IMG/VR virus record: IMGVR_UViG_3300037234_000226
Coordinates: 1-27,612 of that record
Strand: one strand, 5' to 3'
Source of the DNA: a virus
DNA: 27,612 bases
How positions within the stretch are numbered: position 1 is the first letter of the stretch; every line of letters starts with the position of its first letter. The notes under the pieces were generated by a model that was given only the letters and a program-made list of their open reading frames with translations, was not told the origin of the DNA and made no database searches. Positions 1 through 7,325 of this stretch are shown piece by piece. The translations under genes and the position numbers were made by a program.

Positions 1-93
1 GACAGTAAACACGTCTGCGACGTGTGTTTCGACAAGCTACACATAAGAGCCATCCGGTTCAAAGAAAAGAAATCATCTTTTAAAAGGAAGTAA
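1..93 (+). CDS. C-terminal end of an unidentified protein with a CxxC motif (partial)
   Basis: An open frame enters from the left edge and ends with TAA at 91-93, leaving 30 residues. They contain His-Val-Cys-Asp-Val-Cys, a CxxC pair that could be half of a zinc-binding site, followed by a strongly basic tail (many Lys and Arg). The stop lies one base before the next gene's ATG, so the two are almost certainly co-transcribed. The codons for the Cys motif also form a 7-bp inverted repeat with a TGC loop (9-25), which is probably chance. Too little is visible to name a function. Confidence 0.6.
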   Translation, partial: DSKHVCDVCFDKLHIRAIRFKEKKSSFKRK

Positions 94-94
94 A

Positions 95-703
95 ATGTCT
101 CAAGTTAAAAAAGTACTAACAGCTACAGAGAAAGCAACTAAAGCACTAACAGGTGTATCAGCTACTATCATGAAGCAGATGACTGACCTACAAGTATCAA
201 TCATCACTAATGAGAACATCCAAGAAGAAGTAGTTCTGGCTCAAATCAAATTAGAGAACATCACTAATGAAACTGATCTAGCTGTACGTAACCAAGCAGT
301 AGACCTAGGTCTACGTGTACGTGAAGATGAAAACAAAGTTTTAGATGGTTTACTAGATTCTCGTAAACTAGCTCATATCACCAAAGATGAAGCTGCTTCT
401 ATGGCTAAACAGATCGCTACTTTAACTCAAGGTAATGACAATGAGCTTACTAAAGCAGTAGCTGTAGCTGTTGCTCAAGCACAGTCATTTGCTAATACTA
501 AACTGGCTCAAGCTAACTCAACTCATGCAGTTGAAACAGCTACGCTTAAAGCGAATGCATCAGCTCTTACAAATGAGATCTCATTCCTGAAAGCATCTAT
601 CAAATCTCTAGAAGCATCTGCTGTATCTGAGCGTGAAGCTCGTGTATCTATGGCTGAATCAGCATCTAAAGCATCAGGTGTAACTGTCAATTCAGGTAAG
701 TAA
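95..703 (+). CDS. Ala-rich, predicted all-helical phage protein of unknown function
   Basis: This 202-residue protein is unusually rich in Ala, Lys, Glu, Thr and Ser, with no Trp, Cys or Pro that I can find. Long stretches (roughly residues 60-195) have spacing expected of amphipathic helix or coiled coil. There is no signal peptide or membrane segment. The start is supported by AAAAGGAAG just upstream of the ATG. It follows the previous gene by one base and its stop overlaps the next ATG (TAATG). I do not recognise a family. A filamentous, scaffolding-like or DNA-associated structural role would fit the composition, but that is a guess. Confidence 0.8.
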   Translation: MSQVKKVLTATEKATKALTGVSATIMKQMTDLQVSIITNENIQEEVVLAQIKLENITNETDLAVRNQAVDLGLRVREDENKVLDGLLDSRKLAHITKDEAASMAKQIATLTQGNDNELTKAVAVAVAQAQSFANTKLAQANSTHAVETATLKANASALTNEISFLKASIKSLEASAVSEREARVSMAESASKASGVTVNSGK

Positions 704-804
704 TGAAACGTAAACTATCTGACACAGTTGTAAGAGTCATCATATATGGACTGCTAGGGTGCTTAGGCCTCTTTGCAGGTCTCATCTATGTGATGGCTAA
801 GTAG
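703..804 (+). CDS. 33-aa single-span membrane peptide
   Basis: The ATG overlaps the stop of the preceding gene (TAATG), suggesting translational coupling; no strong Shine-Dalgarno sequence is visible. The peptide begins with a basic stretch (Met-Lys-Arg-Lys), then has a hydrophobic span of about 20 residues (roughly residues 10-31: Val-Arg-Val-Ile-Ile-Tyr-Gly-Leu-Leu and onward) and ends Met-Ala-Lys. That is the layout of a small inner-membrane protein with a cytoplasmic N-terminus. Small membrane peptides are common in phage early and middle regions and may act on the host envelope or lysis. No family is assigned and the role is unknown. Confidence 0.5.
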   Translation: MKRKLSDTVVRVIIYGLLGCLGLFAGLIYVMAK

Positions 805-1039
805 TTAACTCGAAGTCTCTCCAGAGAGGCTTCTATGGTAGCTATTTTGGTTACCATTAATAATTCAATGTGATTTGTTGAGATATTAGACGAATATATA
901 TAGCAGAATTGAAGCTCTGTTTGTTTTTCACTCTTGCATAGGGAAACCTTGGGAAGCTGAGTGTTCTGTAGAAGTACAGGTTTAGCTCACTAGGTGGCAT
1001 TAGTGAGTTAATCCGGTGATTCAACAAAAAGGAAATAAG
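805..1039 (+). other. Gene-free, hairpin-rich leader upstream of the HU-like gene
   Basis: I see no credible gene in these 235 bases. They contain a series of inverted repeats: 812-833 (9 bp with one G-T pair, loop CCAG); 835-857 (ATGGTA with TACCAT at the ends); 883-897 (ATATT/AATAT, loop AGACG); 966-979 (CTGTA/TACAG, loop GAAG); and 983-1010 (10 bp including one G-T pair, loop GGTGGCAT). None is followed by a long T run, so ordinary intrinsic termination is not obvious. The last hairpin ends 16 bases before the Shine-Dalgarno region of the HU-like gene. It could be a structured 5' leader, an RNA-processing region, or a small non-coding RNA. Confidence 0.5.
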
Positions 1040-1618
1040 ATGCAACTATCGAAAACAGTTAAAGGAACTAAAGCAGGTAAGGAATTCATTTACCTAGATG
1101 CTTACTATTCACAACTAGATGAAAACTATCTACCTAAGGCATTTTATGTCCGTAGCTTAAACACCATGATCAAAGCTATGATCGATACACTTAAAGACAC
1201 TGGTTCAATCAGTCTAGTGAATCTATTCAAACTTGAAGTAATTCATAAAGGTGAACGTCCTGGACGTAACCCTAAGACACTTGAACCAGTAACCATTACT
1301 GAACGTAATGTAGTTCGTTGCCACTTCTCAGATAAGATGAAATCGTCTGATGTAGGCATTGGTAGTAAGCTTACCAAAGAACTAATGAAAAGAACTGCTT
1401 TACCTAAACATGTAGTACTAGGTCTGTTGACAGGCTTACGTAGAGCTATCATGGAACATGATGAAGTAGAAATTCGAGGCTTTGGTTGTTTCAGTACCAG
1501 AGTACATAGACCACGTAATACACGTAACCCAGCTACCGGTGAAGACACAGGTATGAAGGTAATTGAAGCTAGATACTTCCGTTCATCTGCACTGGTTCTA
1601 AAAGAGATTAACAATTGA
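1040..1618 (+). CDS. Tandem HU/IHF-like DNA-binding protein (two HU domains in one chain)
   Basis: The 192-aa protein holds two copies of the HU/IHF fold, whereas ordinary HU is about 90 aa and dimerises. The second copy is clear: about residues 109-190 give the two N-terminal helices (Ser-Lys-Leu-Thr-Lys-Glu-Leu), then Ile-Arg-Gly-Phe-Gly-Cys-Phe-Ser and the Arg-Asn-Pro-Ala-Thr-Gly DNA-binding arm. The first copy has a longer, more diverged N-terminus but a recognisable arm, Gly-Arg-Asn-Pro-Lys-Thr. Each arm carries the Asn-Pro that intercalates and bends DNA in HU/IHF. I infer a covalent pseudo-dimer that bends or packages phage DNA. An ATG at 1040 with AAAAAGGAA just upstream is preferred over an in-frame GTG at 1016, which has no ribosome site. 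Confidence 0.85.
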   Translation: MQLSKTVKGTKAGKEFIYLDAYYSQLDENYLPKAFYVRSLNTMIKAMIDTLKDTGSISLVNLFKLEVIHKGERPGRNPKTLEPVTITERNVVRCHFSDKMKSSDVGIGSKLTKELMKRTALPKHVVLGLLTGLRRAIMEHDEVEIRGFGCFSTRVHRPRNTRNPATGEDTGMKVIEARYFRSSALVLKEINN

Positions 1619-1710
1619 GAATATATTTTATGCTCCGTAAGAAGAGCAACAAGGACAAGCCTGCTCCGCAGGCTGCAATGACAACTCCGTCATCAAAATA
1701 AGGAAAGACC
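1619..1710 (+). other. Short intergenic region with three hairpins
   Basis: Three inverted repeats fill this gap: 1631-1648 (TGCTC/GAGCA), 1658-1674 (7-bp stem AGCCTGC/GCAGGCT, loop TCC) and 1678-1693 (ATGAC/GTCAT). Each carries CTCCG in or next to its loop, so on the opposite strand each shows CGGAG. A 23-codon open frame (1630-1701, Met-Leu-Arg-Lys-Lys...) also fits here but has no Shine-Dalgarno sequence, and the structures explain the sequence better. The ribosome site of the next gene, AAGGA, lies at the end of the gap. Confidence 0.5.
1658..1674 (-). promoter_or_regulatory. Triloop hairpin resembling an N4-type virion RNA polymerase promoter
   Basis: On the minus strand, the template for rightward transcription, this is a 7-bp stem with loop GGA closed by a C-G pair. 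N4 virion RNA polymerase promoters are small template-strand hairpins with a 5-7 bp stem and a 3-base purine-rich loop, and GGA is the loop I recall for N4 P2. If the loop centre (1666) is -11, +1 falls at 1677, an A, where N4 prefers a G transcript start, so the fit is imperfect. It could equally be an RNA hairpin. Confidence 0.3.
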
Positions 1711-2109
1711 ATGCCAGTTAAAATGCCTAAGTTAATTCGTGACGCACTAATCAATAATGCTAAACGTCACATTGCTACAGCAGATGCCATCATTGAAGAG
1801 ATGGGCATCAAAGGTGAACAACTTACTACTACTGAACAAGACATCTACATCAAGGTATATAACCATGAAGTAGAATACCGTCAGTCTATGATTGATGGAC
1901 TTGAGAAAGTTGAGAAGTGTACTGTAGAAGGTAATGACTTCCCTACGTCATTCGCAGATATGGCTAAGCAAGCTGCTGAATCTCATTGTTGTGGTAACTG
2001 TCAAGAAGACACAACTGAAGATGAATCAGAAGTTAAAGTAGTTATGGGTGATGCAGAGGACATGCCTAAAGAAGTTAAAGAAGCGATCATTAAAGCATTA
2101 TCTAAGTAA
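1711..2109 (+). CDS. Unknown protein with a central helical region, Cys cluster and acidic tail
   Basis: This 132-aa protein begins Met-Pro-Val-Lys-Met-Pro-Lys. It is predicted helical through about residue 90, then has a His-Cys-Cys-Gly-Asn-Cys cluster near residues 92-97, a highly acidic stretch (about 98-120) and a short helical C-terminus. The Cys cluster could bind a metal or form disulfides, but the motif is too short to assign. A good AAGGA ribosome site precedes the ATG. Its last base is the first base of the dUTPase start (TAATG overlap), so it is translated in the same message. I do not recognise a family. Confidence 0.75.
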   Translation: MPVKMPKLIRDALINNAKRHIATADAIIEEMGIKGEQLTTTEQDIYIKVYNHEVEYRQSMIDGLEKVEKCTVEGNDFPTSFADMAKQAAESHCCGNCQEDTTEDESEVKVVMGDAEDMPKEVKEAIIKALSK

Positions 2110-2555
2110 TGAACCGTATTCAAATCATGCCCCTTCCTGCAAGCAAGCTAAGAGAGTTTGTAGGAATGACTTATGGTTCTGAATTTGCAGGTGCCATGGA
2201 CTTACGTTCTCCGAACAGACAGTCCATGTATTGCATCCCTGGACAGACATACAACTTAGGGCTAGGTTTTGCTATAGCTATACCTAATGGTCTGTCAGGA
2301 TTGCTTATACCTCGTTCAGGACTAGGCACTAAACATCGTTTCAGTCTTGCCAACACAGTTGGCTTGATTGATTCAGATTACCGAGGTGAGCTTATGATTG
2401 TCTTTTCAGTAGAAAAGGAACTCATGATCAACCACGGTGATAGAATTGCGCAACTAGCAATCGTTCCAACCCCTCAATTTGAAATTGAGTTAGTAGACGA
2501 ACTTCCCATCACCTCTCGAGGTATGGGTGGCTTCGGTCATACTGGAATGCAATAG
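2109..2555 (+). CDS. dut: dUTP diphosphatase (dUTPase), trimeric type
   Basis: At 148 aa it has normal length for a homotrimeric dUTPase, which hydrolyses dUTP to dUMP and pyrophosphate, keeping uracil out of new DNA and supplying dUMP for dTMP synthesis. All five family motifs are visible: motif 1 Ala-Gly-Ala-Met-Asp-Leu-Arg-Ser; motif 2 Pro-Arg-Ser-Gly-Leu-Gly; motif 3 Asn-Thr-Val-Gly-Leu-Ile-Asp-Ser-Asp-Tyr-Arg-Gly with the catalytic Asp; motif 4 Gly-Asp-Arg-Ile-Ala-Gln-Leu; and the C-terminal lid, motif 5, Arg-Gly-Met-Gly-Gly-Phe-Gly-His-Thr-Gly. It sits directly before the DNA polymerase, consistent with nucleotide supply for replication. A hairpin with a T tail follows at once. Confidence 0.96.
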   Translation: MNRIQIMPLPASKLREFVGMTYGSEFAGAMDLRSPNRQSMYCIPGQTYNLGLGFAIAIPNGLSGLLIPRSGLGTKHRFSLANTVGLIDSDYRGELMIVFSVEKELMINHGDRIAQLAIVPTPQFEIELVDELPITSRGMGGFGHTGMQ

Positions 2556-2563
2556 TTACCACG

Positions 2564-2586
2564 AAGGGTCTTATATAGACCCTTTT
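2564..2586 (+). terminator. Hairpin with T tail between dUTPase and DNA polymerase
   Basis: A perfect 8-bp stem, AAGGGTCT (2564-2571) and AGACCCTT (2577-2584), with loop TATAT and the run TTTT at 2583-2586. This is the shape of a factor-independent terminator or attenuator. It lies nine bases after the dut stop and just before the likely polymerase start, so it could lower polymerase expression relative to dUTPase. The related stem at 5460-5481 is the terminator of this block. Confidence 0.6.
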
Positions 2587-2592
2587 AACGTC

Positions 2593-5208
2593 ATGGAGAC
2601 CCCACTATTTATGCACCACATAAATCATTCAACCACAGGAACCTTTGATACAGCAATACTAATCAAGGAATCACGATTAGATAAAGAGGCTATTGAGAGA
2701 TACTACATTAACCCACTGGCTCAAAAGGGTATGGATGTATCTAGCATAGTGTCATTCTCACTGGATTATCAAGGAAAGAAACAATCAGTTAAGAACCAGA
2801 AAGAGTATCTAGACATACTAATGCCAGAGATCGATAAGCTAGGTATCAAGGATATTCTTATAGCAGATGGGGATTACTTCAAGACCCTCTGTAAAGTCAC
2901 TAAAGCAGTACCTCATTACGGTTATGTAATGCCATGTAAGTATCCTGGATATGAACACATGAATGTAGTTCTGGTTCCAAACTACGGGATGATATGGCAT
3001 ATGCCTTCACTAGAGGAAAAGGTAGATATTGCCTTGAATGCTCTAGATGACCATAAGAGAGGTAGCTATGTACCGATGGGAACCAATATCATTCACAGTG
3101 AGTATTACCCTAAGTCTCTCACGTCCATAGAACGAGCTCTAAGGGACTTACACAAGCATCCAATGCTAACGTGTGACATAGAGACCTTTCACCTTAAGCA
3201 TCACTCCTCAGGGCTTGGAACCATAGGCTTTGCATGGAGTAAGCACGAAGGTCTAGCTTTCAAGGTTGACTACAAATCTACCCCTCAAAGGGATGGTGGT
3301 TATCAGGAATATAACCAAAAAGTTAGGGAATTATTGAAAATATTTTTTAGGGAGTATAAAGGAAAGATACTCTGGCACAATGCATCCTTTGACATATACA
3401 TATTGGTATATCAATTATGGATGGATGGGCTACTAGACCAAGAAGGACTGCTTGAAGGTCTACACATAATGACTAAGAACTTTGGTGATACCAAGATCAT
3501 TACTTACCTAGCTACCAATTCAACAGAGGGGAACCATCTCTCATTGAAGGAGCAAGCTCATAAGTTTGCCGGTAACTATGCAGAGTCAGAGATCAATGAC
3601 ATCACCAAGATTCCACAGGACAGACTACTCAGGTACAACCTAGTAGATTGCCTCTCAACATGGTACGTATATGAAAAGCACTACGGTACGATGGTTGATG
3701 ACGTTCAACTTGATTTATATAATGATCTGTTTATACCCTCAATTAAGACTATTGTTCAGATGCAGCTCACTGGAATGTGTCTGGATATGGGTAAGGTTCT
3801 AGAAGCAGAGTCACACCTGTCAAAGATACATCGAGGTCACTACGATAGTATGCAACAGTCGGACCTAATCATTGAGTTCACTGAGCATCTAAGACAATCT
3901 CGAATGGATAAGGACAACCTCTCTTTAAAGACTAAACAGAGAACCATAGATGAAGTAGCTCATATCGTCTTTAACCCTAACTCTAATAACCAGCTACAAG
4001 AACTCTTATATGAGGTGATGGACTTACCAATCCTAGACATGACTAAGAACAAGAAGCCTGCTACTGGTAACAAGACACTGAGTAAACTACTGAACCATTG
4101 TACTGATGAGCTACATGTAGAGTTCCTAGAGCATCTCATTGGATTCATTAAAGTAGACAAGGTTCTAACTGCATTCATACCAAGGTTCAAGGAAGCACCT
4201 CTGGCTGAAGATGGATACCACTACCTGTTTGGTAACTTCAATCTAGGTGGTACGGTATCAGGCAGACTATCTAGTAGTAACCCTAACCTACAACAAATCC
4301 CTTCTGGTTCCACTTATGCCAAGATCATCAAAGCATGTTTCGTAGCTCCAAGAGGATGGATATTTGTAGGTGCTGATAGTGCATCTCTTGAGGACAGGAT
4401 TGATGCCTTACAAACTAAAGATCCTAACAAGCTAAAGGTTTATACCGATGGCTATGATGGTCACTGCCTCCGGGCATTCAACTACTTCCCGGATAGACTA
4501 CCGGGGATAGTAGATACAGTGGAATCTATTAACTCTATTGCTAAGCTCTTCAAGGATGTGAGACAAGACAGTAAAGCTCCAACATTTGCACTTACGTATG
4601 AAGGAACATACAACACCCTCATGAGCAACTGTGGCTTCACGTACAACGTTGCTACACAGATTGAGACTAACTACTTAGAGATGTACAAACACTCGGTACA
4701 GTGGAAAGCAGACCGTATGGAAGAGTGTGCTAAGAATGGATATGCAACAGTAGCTTTTGGCTTACGAGTCAGAACTCCTATGATGGCTAAGTCCATTCTT
4801 GGAACCAGTGTTACTCCATATGCTGTAGCTGCTGAGGGAAGAACAGTTGGTAATGCCTATGGACAGTCATGGGGACTACTCAACTCCAGAGCAGGGAATG
4901 AAGTGATGGGGAAAGTGTGGACTTCGTCCCACGCTCTGAACATAAGACCATGTGCACAAATCCATGATGCTCTTTACTTTCTGGTTCTAGATGATGACAT
5001 GGAGACTCTCACATATCTAAACGGAATAGTAGGTGAAGCTATGGCTTGGCAGGACCACCCTGCAATTCGACATGAACAAGTACACCTATCAGGTGAGTTA
5101 GACGTATTCTATCCTTCATGGAAAGATGACTTCACTCTACCTAATGGTGCGTCCAAGGAAGAGATCATTCAGATCTCTATAGACGAAGCAATTAAAAGGA
5201 AGAAGTAA
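2593..5208 (+). CDS. DNA polymerase, family A, with 3'-5' exonuclease (N4 gp39-like)
   Basis: This is the replicative polymerase (871 aa from the ATG at 2593). About 190 N-terminal residues match nothing I recognise. The proofreading exonuclease follows: Asp195-x-Glu197, Asn-x-x-x-Asp267 and Tyr348-x3-Asp352. The polymerase motifs are A (Asp595, with steric-gate Glu600), B (Arg657-x3-Lys661-x7-Tyr669, with Phe665 at the Pol I Phe762 position) and C (Gln-Ile-His791-Asp792). The 5'-nuclease domain of bacterial Pol I is absent, as in T7 and N4 enzymes. The start is uncertain: an in-frame GTG at 2527 would put the 2564-2586 hairpin inside the gene, and the ATG at 2593 has no clear ribosome site, while an ATG at 2611 has GGAG upstream. 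The stop overlaps the next ATG (TAATG). Confidence 0.95.
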   Translation: METPLFMHHINHSTTGTFDTAILIKESRLDKEAIERYYINPLAQKGMDVSSIVSFSLDYQGKKQSVKNQKEYLDILMPEIDKLGIKDILIADGDYFKTLCKVTKAVPHYGYVMPCKYPGYEHMNVVLVPNYGMIWHMPSLEEKVDIALNALDDHKRGSYVPMGTNIIHSEYYPKSLTSIERALRDLHKHPMLTCDIETFHLKHHSSGLGTIGFAWSKHEGLAFKVDYKSTPQRDGGYQEYNQKVRELLKIFFREYKGKILWHNASFDIYILVYQLWMDGLLDQEGLLEGLHIMTKNFGDTKIITYLATNSTEGNHLSLKEQAHKFAGNYAESEINDITKIPQDRLLRYNLVDCLSTWYVYEKHYGTMVDDVQLDLYNDLFIPSIKTIVQMQLTGMCLDMGKVLEAESHLSKIHRGHYDSMQQSDLIIEFTEHLRQSRMDKDNLSLKTKQRTIDEVAHIVFNPNSNNQLQELLYEVMDLPILDMTKNKKPATGNKTLSKLLNHCTDELHVEFLEHLIGFIKVDKVLTAFIPRFKEAPLAEDGYHYLFGNFNLGGTVSGRLSSSNPNLQQIPSGSTYAKIIKACFVAPRGWIFVGADSASLEDRIDALQTKDPNKLKVYTDGYDGHCLRAFNYFPDRLPGIVDTVESINSIAKLFKDVRQDSKAPTFALTYEGTYNTLMSNCGFTYNVATQIETNYLEMYKHSVQWKADRMEECAKNGYATVAFGLRVRTPMMAKSILGTSVTPYAVAAEGRTVGNAYGQSWGLLNSRAGNEVMGKVWTSSHALNIRPCAQIHDALYFLVLDDDMETLTYLNGIVGEAMAWQDHPAIRHEQVHLSGELDVFYPSWKDDFTLPNGASKEEIIQISIDEAIKRKK

Positions 5209-5447
5209 TGATTAACAAAGACAAAGTAATCTATTTTAAAACAGGCTCTACTAAAGGAGCACGTCATCTATCAAGGATTGTTAGAGCGATGAACACAGAA
5301 CCAAGAGATGAACCAGTACGTTTATATGTACTTCCAGGGTTTCATCAGATGGATGTTATTAGAGAAGTGAACCAAGATATTGAGAGTTTGAATAAGCTAT
5401 TAGCTTGGACTGGTTCAAGTCCTTTAAATGTAGAAAGACATTATTAG
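5208..5447 (+). CDS. Small unknown protein following DNA polymerase
   Basis: A 79-aa basic protein whose ATG overlaps the polymerase stop (TAATG), so it is probably translationally coupled. It begins Met-Ile-Asn-Lys-Asp-Lys-Val-Ile-Tyr-Phe-Lys, is predicted mixed alpha/beta, and has no Cys motif, signal peptide or membrane segment. The coupling suggests a replication-related role, but I recognise no family. It is the last rightward gene before the bidirectional terminator and the leftward cassette. Confidence 0.7.
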   Translation: MINKDKVIYFKTGSTKGARHLSRIVRAMNTEPRDEPVRLYVLPGFHQMDVIREVNQDIESLNKLLAWTGSSPLNVERHY

Positions 5448-5459
5448 AGAGTAAATAAA

Positions 5460-5481
5460 AAGGGGTCTATTAAGACCCCTT
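5460..5481. terminator. Bidirectional intrinsic terminator between convergent genes
   Basis: A perfect 9-bp inverted repeat, AAGGGGTCT (5460-5468) and AGACCCCTT (5473-5481), with loop ATTA. Read leftward, the stem is followed by a T-rich tract (the complement of GTAAATAAAA), a good terminator for the DUF1501/DUF1800 cassette. Read rightward, the tail is TCATTATCTATT, weaker but plausible. It sits in a 46-bp gap between two converging genes, exactly where such an element is expected. Confidence 0.85.
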
Positions 5482-5493
5482 CATTATCTATTC

Positions 5494-7323
5494 TTATAGA
5501 CCAAACGAGAAGTGCTGTTTACATTGGAAACAACGAGCAACATCAGGATCACCATTAGACTCAAAGACAGAGTTAGTCTGACCACAAGTTGGACATGTGA
5601 AATCAGCAAGCAATACACCTTCAGGAGCACTGTTTAAGTTAGAAGCCATCGCTTCAACCATAGCAGCTTTGAATGCAGTAGCACTTGCAAGAGCAGCAAC
5701 CAGTACAGCCTTCTCACTAACCAAGAGAGCTTTATCAGCTTCAAGGGTAGTAATGTAAGCAGCTTGAGCAGCACCTGTTGCTAGAGCTGAGGCTAACGCA
5801 GTCTCAACAATAACCAACTCACCTTCAAGACGAGCGATCTCTAAGAGTAGAGCTTCGTTATCACCTTCGTTACGATCACGAACTTCAAACACAATCTCAA
5901 CAGTACGGGTATTAGACTCACCATCTGTAGCAGTACCTAAATATGTACCAGCTAGGGATTCAACTACAGGGTATACGTCAATCTTAGGACCGACCTCTGC
6001 AATTGCTTCGCCATCTTTAAGCCATGAGTAAGTTTCACCGATAACAGCGTCGAAACCAAATGTGTGTGCTTGACCAATATACGATACGATTTTCATAATA
6101 CTTTCCTCTTTATTAATAGGTTCTTCAGGAACTTCTGGTTCTTCTGGCTCACTAATGAAAGCTGAGTCCATTGGTTCAATATCACCAATGACACCAATTG
6201 TACTCTCAAATGCGCCTTCAGGCTCTAGTGTACACGTTAATGCTTCTGCCATAGTGAGACCCATCCAACGGAAACACTCAGTATTGATCTGATCCCATGA
6301 AGTAGTAGGGTCTATCCGGCCAGTACTTGTGAAACCAGGATCACCATAAACAAATGGTTTACCATGAATCTGATTACCTTTGACAGCTCCACCCATTATT
6401 AGGTAGTGACCACCCCAACCATGGTCTGTACCATCAGAACCATTAGAACGTACAGTACGTCCAAACTCTGATTGCCAGATGAATATAGCATCATCCCATA
6501 GATCATTAGCTTTAAGCTCTTCGATGAACCAAGAGATCTGATTATCCATGATTGTATGGTTCCGCTCGAATGCTCCTACTTGGTCTCGATGAGTATCCCA
6601 CTGCGTACCTTTGGTACGAGATAGGTAAATACACTGACCTTTGTCATGACCGAACACTTCTGCATTACGCATAGCTTCAATAGCAAGCTTCATGTCGCTA
6701 TCCATATCTTCATGGATATAGTCAATAGGAGGTAGAACCAGTTCACCTACATTATATAACATGTCTTGAATCTTGGACTTGTTAGCAATGATAGTGTCTT
6801 CTTTCCAGTTGATGCCATCCAATACACGATGCTCATCAAAGTCTGTAGAGTGTGCATGAATCTCACCAGTGTAAGGACTGTCATAACCAATATACAGTAC
6901 ATTCATTAGTGAAGGGTAAGCAGACATATTAGCTTTAACAGGCATGTTCAGCCAATCAGGGTAAGCTACTTTATGCCACTTGGAATGAATACCAATAGAG
7001 TGAGCATCTTCACCACCTAGACCATTTGTCTGTGAATGCTGATTAGAGTGCGAACCACGGAAAGGAATAGACTGTGAGTTATTCTCATCGAACATACGAC
7101 CTACGTTCCATAGAACTGCTGCATCACCATCATTGATAGCCTTAGCGATCTTAGGTAATAGTGGGTGACAACCATGGTTCTCATCTACGATGTCAATCAA
7201 GTCATCGAACGCAGGCATGATTGGACCACGTACTGTAGTCAGGTATTCATATTGACGTTTATCATAGAACATGCCGATTGAATCACAACCACCAGCATTT
7301 ACTAGATGCATTATTGCTTTCAT
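5494..7323 (-). CDS. DUF1501 family protein fused to an Ig-like domain, coiled coil and zinc ribbon
   Basis: Residues 1 to about 385 match the DUF1501 family (alkaline-phosphatase/sulfatase-like fold, function unproven). Visible signatures are Gly-Gly-Cys-Asp-Ser near the start, Ser-His-Ser-Asn-Gln-His (91-96), Trp-Asp-Thr-His-Arg-Asp-Gln (242-248), Ser-Glu-Phe-Gly-Arg-Thr-Val (285-291) and Gly-Thr-Asp-His-Gly (298-302). Bacterial members usually have a Tat signal; this one does not. After a Glu/Pro linker (392-406) comes an Ig-like domain (410 to about 480, with Trp-Leu-Lys-Asp-Gly and Gly-Thr-Tyr), an Ala-rich coiled coil (about 485-570) and a C-terminal zinc ribbon (Cys577, Cys580, Cys598, Cys601). 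A strong internal ribosome site precedes Met410. The start has GGAGG, overlapping the end of DUF1800, so the pair is coupled. The Ig and coil suggest virion or surface attachment; that is inference. Confidence 0.88.
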   Translation of the reverse strand: MKAIMHLVNAGGCDSIGMFYDKRQYEYLTTVRGPIMPAFDDLIDIVDENHGCHPLLPKIAKAINDGDAAVLWNVGRMFDENNSQSIPFRGSHSNQHSQTNGLGGEDAHSIGIHSKWHKVAYPDWLNMPVKANMSAYPSLMNVLYIGYDSPYTGEIHAHSTDFDEHRVLDGINWKEDTIIANKSKIQDMLYNVGELVLPPIDYIHEDMDSDMKLAIEAMRNAEVFGHDKGQCIYLSRTKGTQWDTHRDQVGAFERNHTIMDNQISWFIEELKANDLWDDAIFIWQSEFGRTVRSNGSDGTDHGWGGHYLIMGGAVKGNQIHGKPFVYGDPGFTSTGRIDPTTSWDQINTECFRWMGLTMAEALTCTLEPEGAFESTIGVIGDIEPMDSAFISEPEEPEVPEEPINKEESIMKIVSYIGQAHTFGFDAVIGETYSWLKDGEAIAEVGPKIDVYPVVESLAGTYLGTATDGESNTRTVEIVFEVRDRNEGDNEALLLEIARLEGELVIVETALASALATGAAQAAYITTLEADKALLVSEKAVLVAALASATAFKAAMVEAMASNLNSAPEGVLLADFTCPTCGQTNSVFESNGDPDVARCFQCKQHFSFGL

Positions 7324-7325
7324 AA

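Noticed and set aside
9-25. ACACGTC/GACGTGT hairpin with TGC loop near the left edge
   Set aside because: It lies inside coding sequence, its complementary loop GCA lacks the central purine, and about one or two such 7-bp stems are expected by chance in the window.
1016-1039. GTG extension of the HU-like gene
   Set aside because: No Shine-Dalgarno sequence before the GTG, while the ATG at 1040 has AAAAAGGAA correctly placed.
1630-1701. A 23-aa open frame (Met-Leu-Arg-Lys-Lys...)
   Set aside because: No ribosome site, and three hairpins explain the sequence better.
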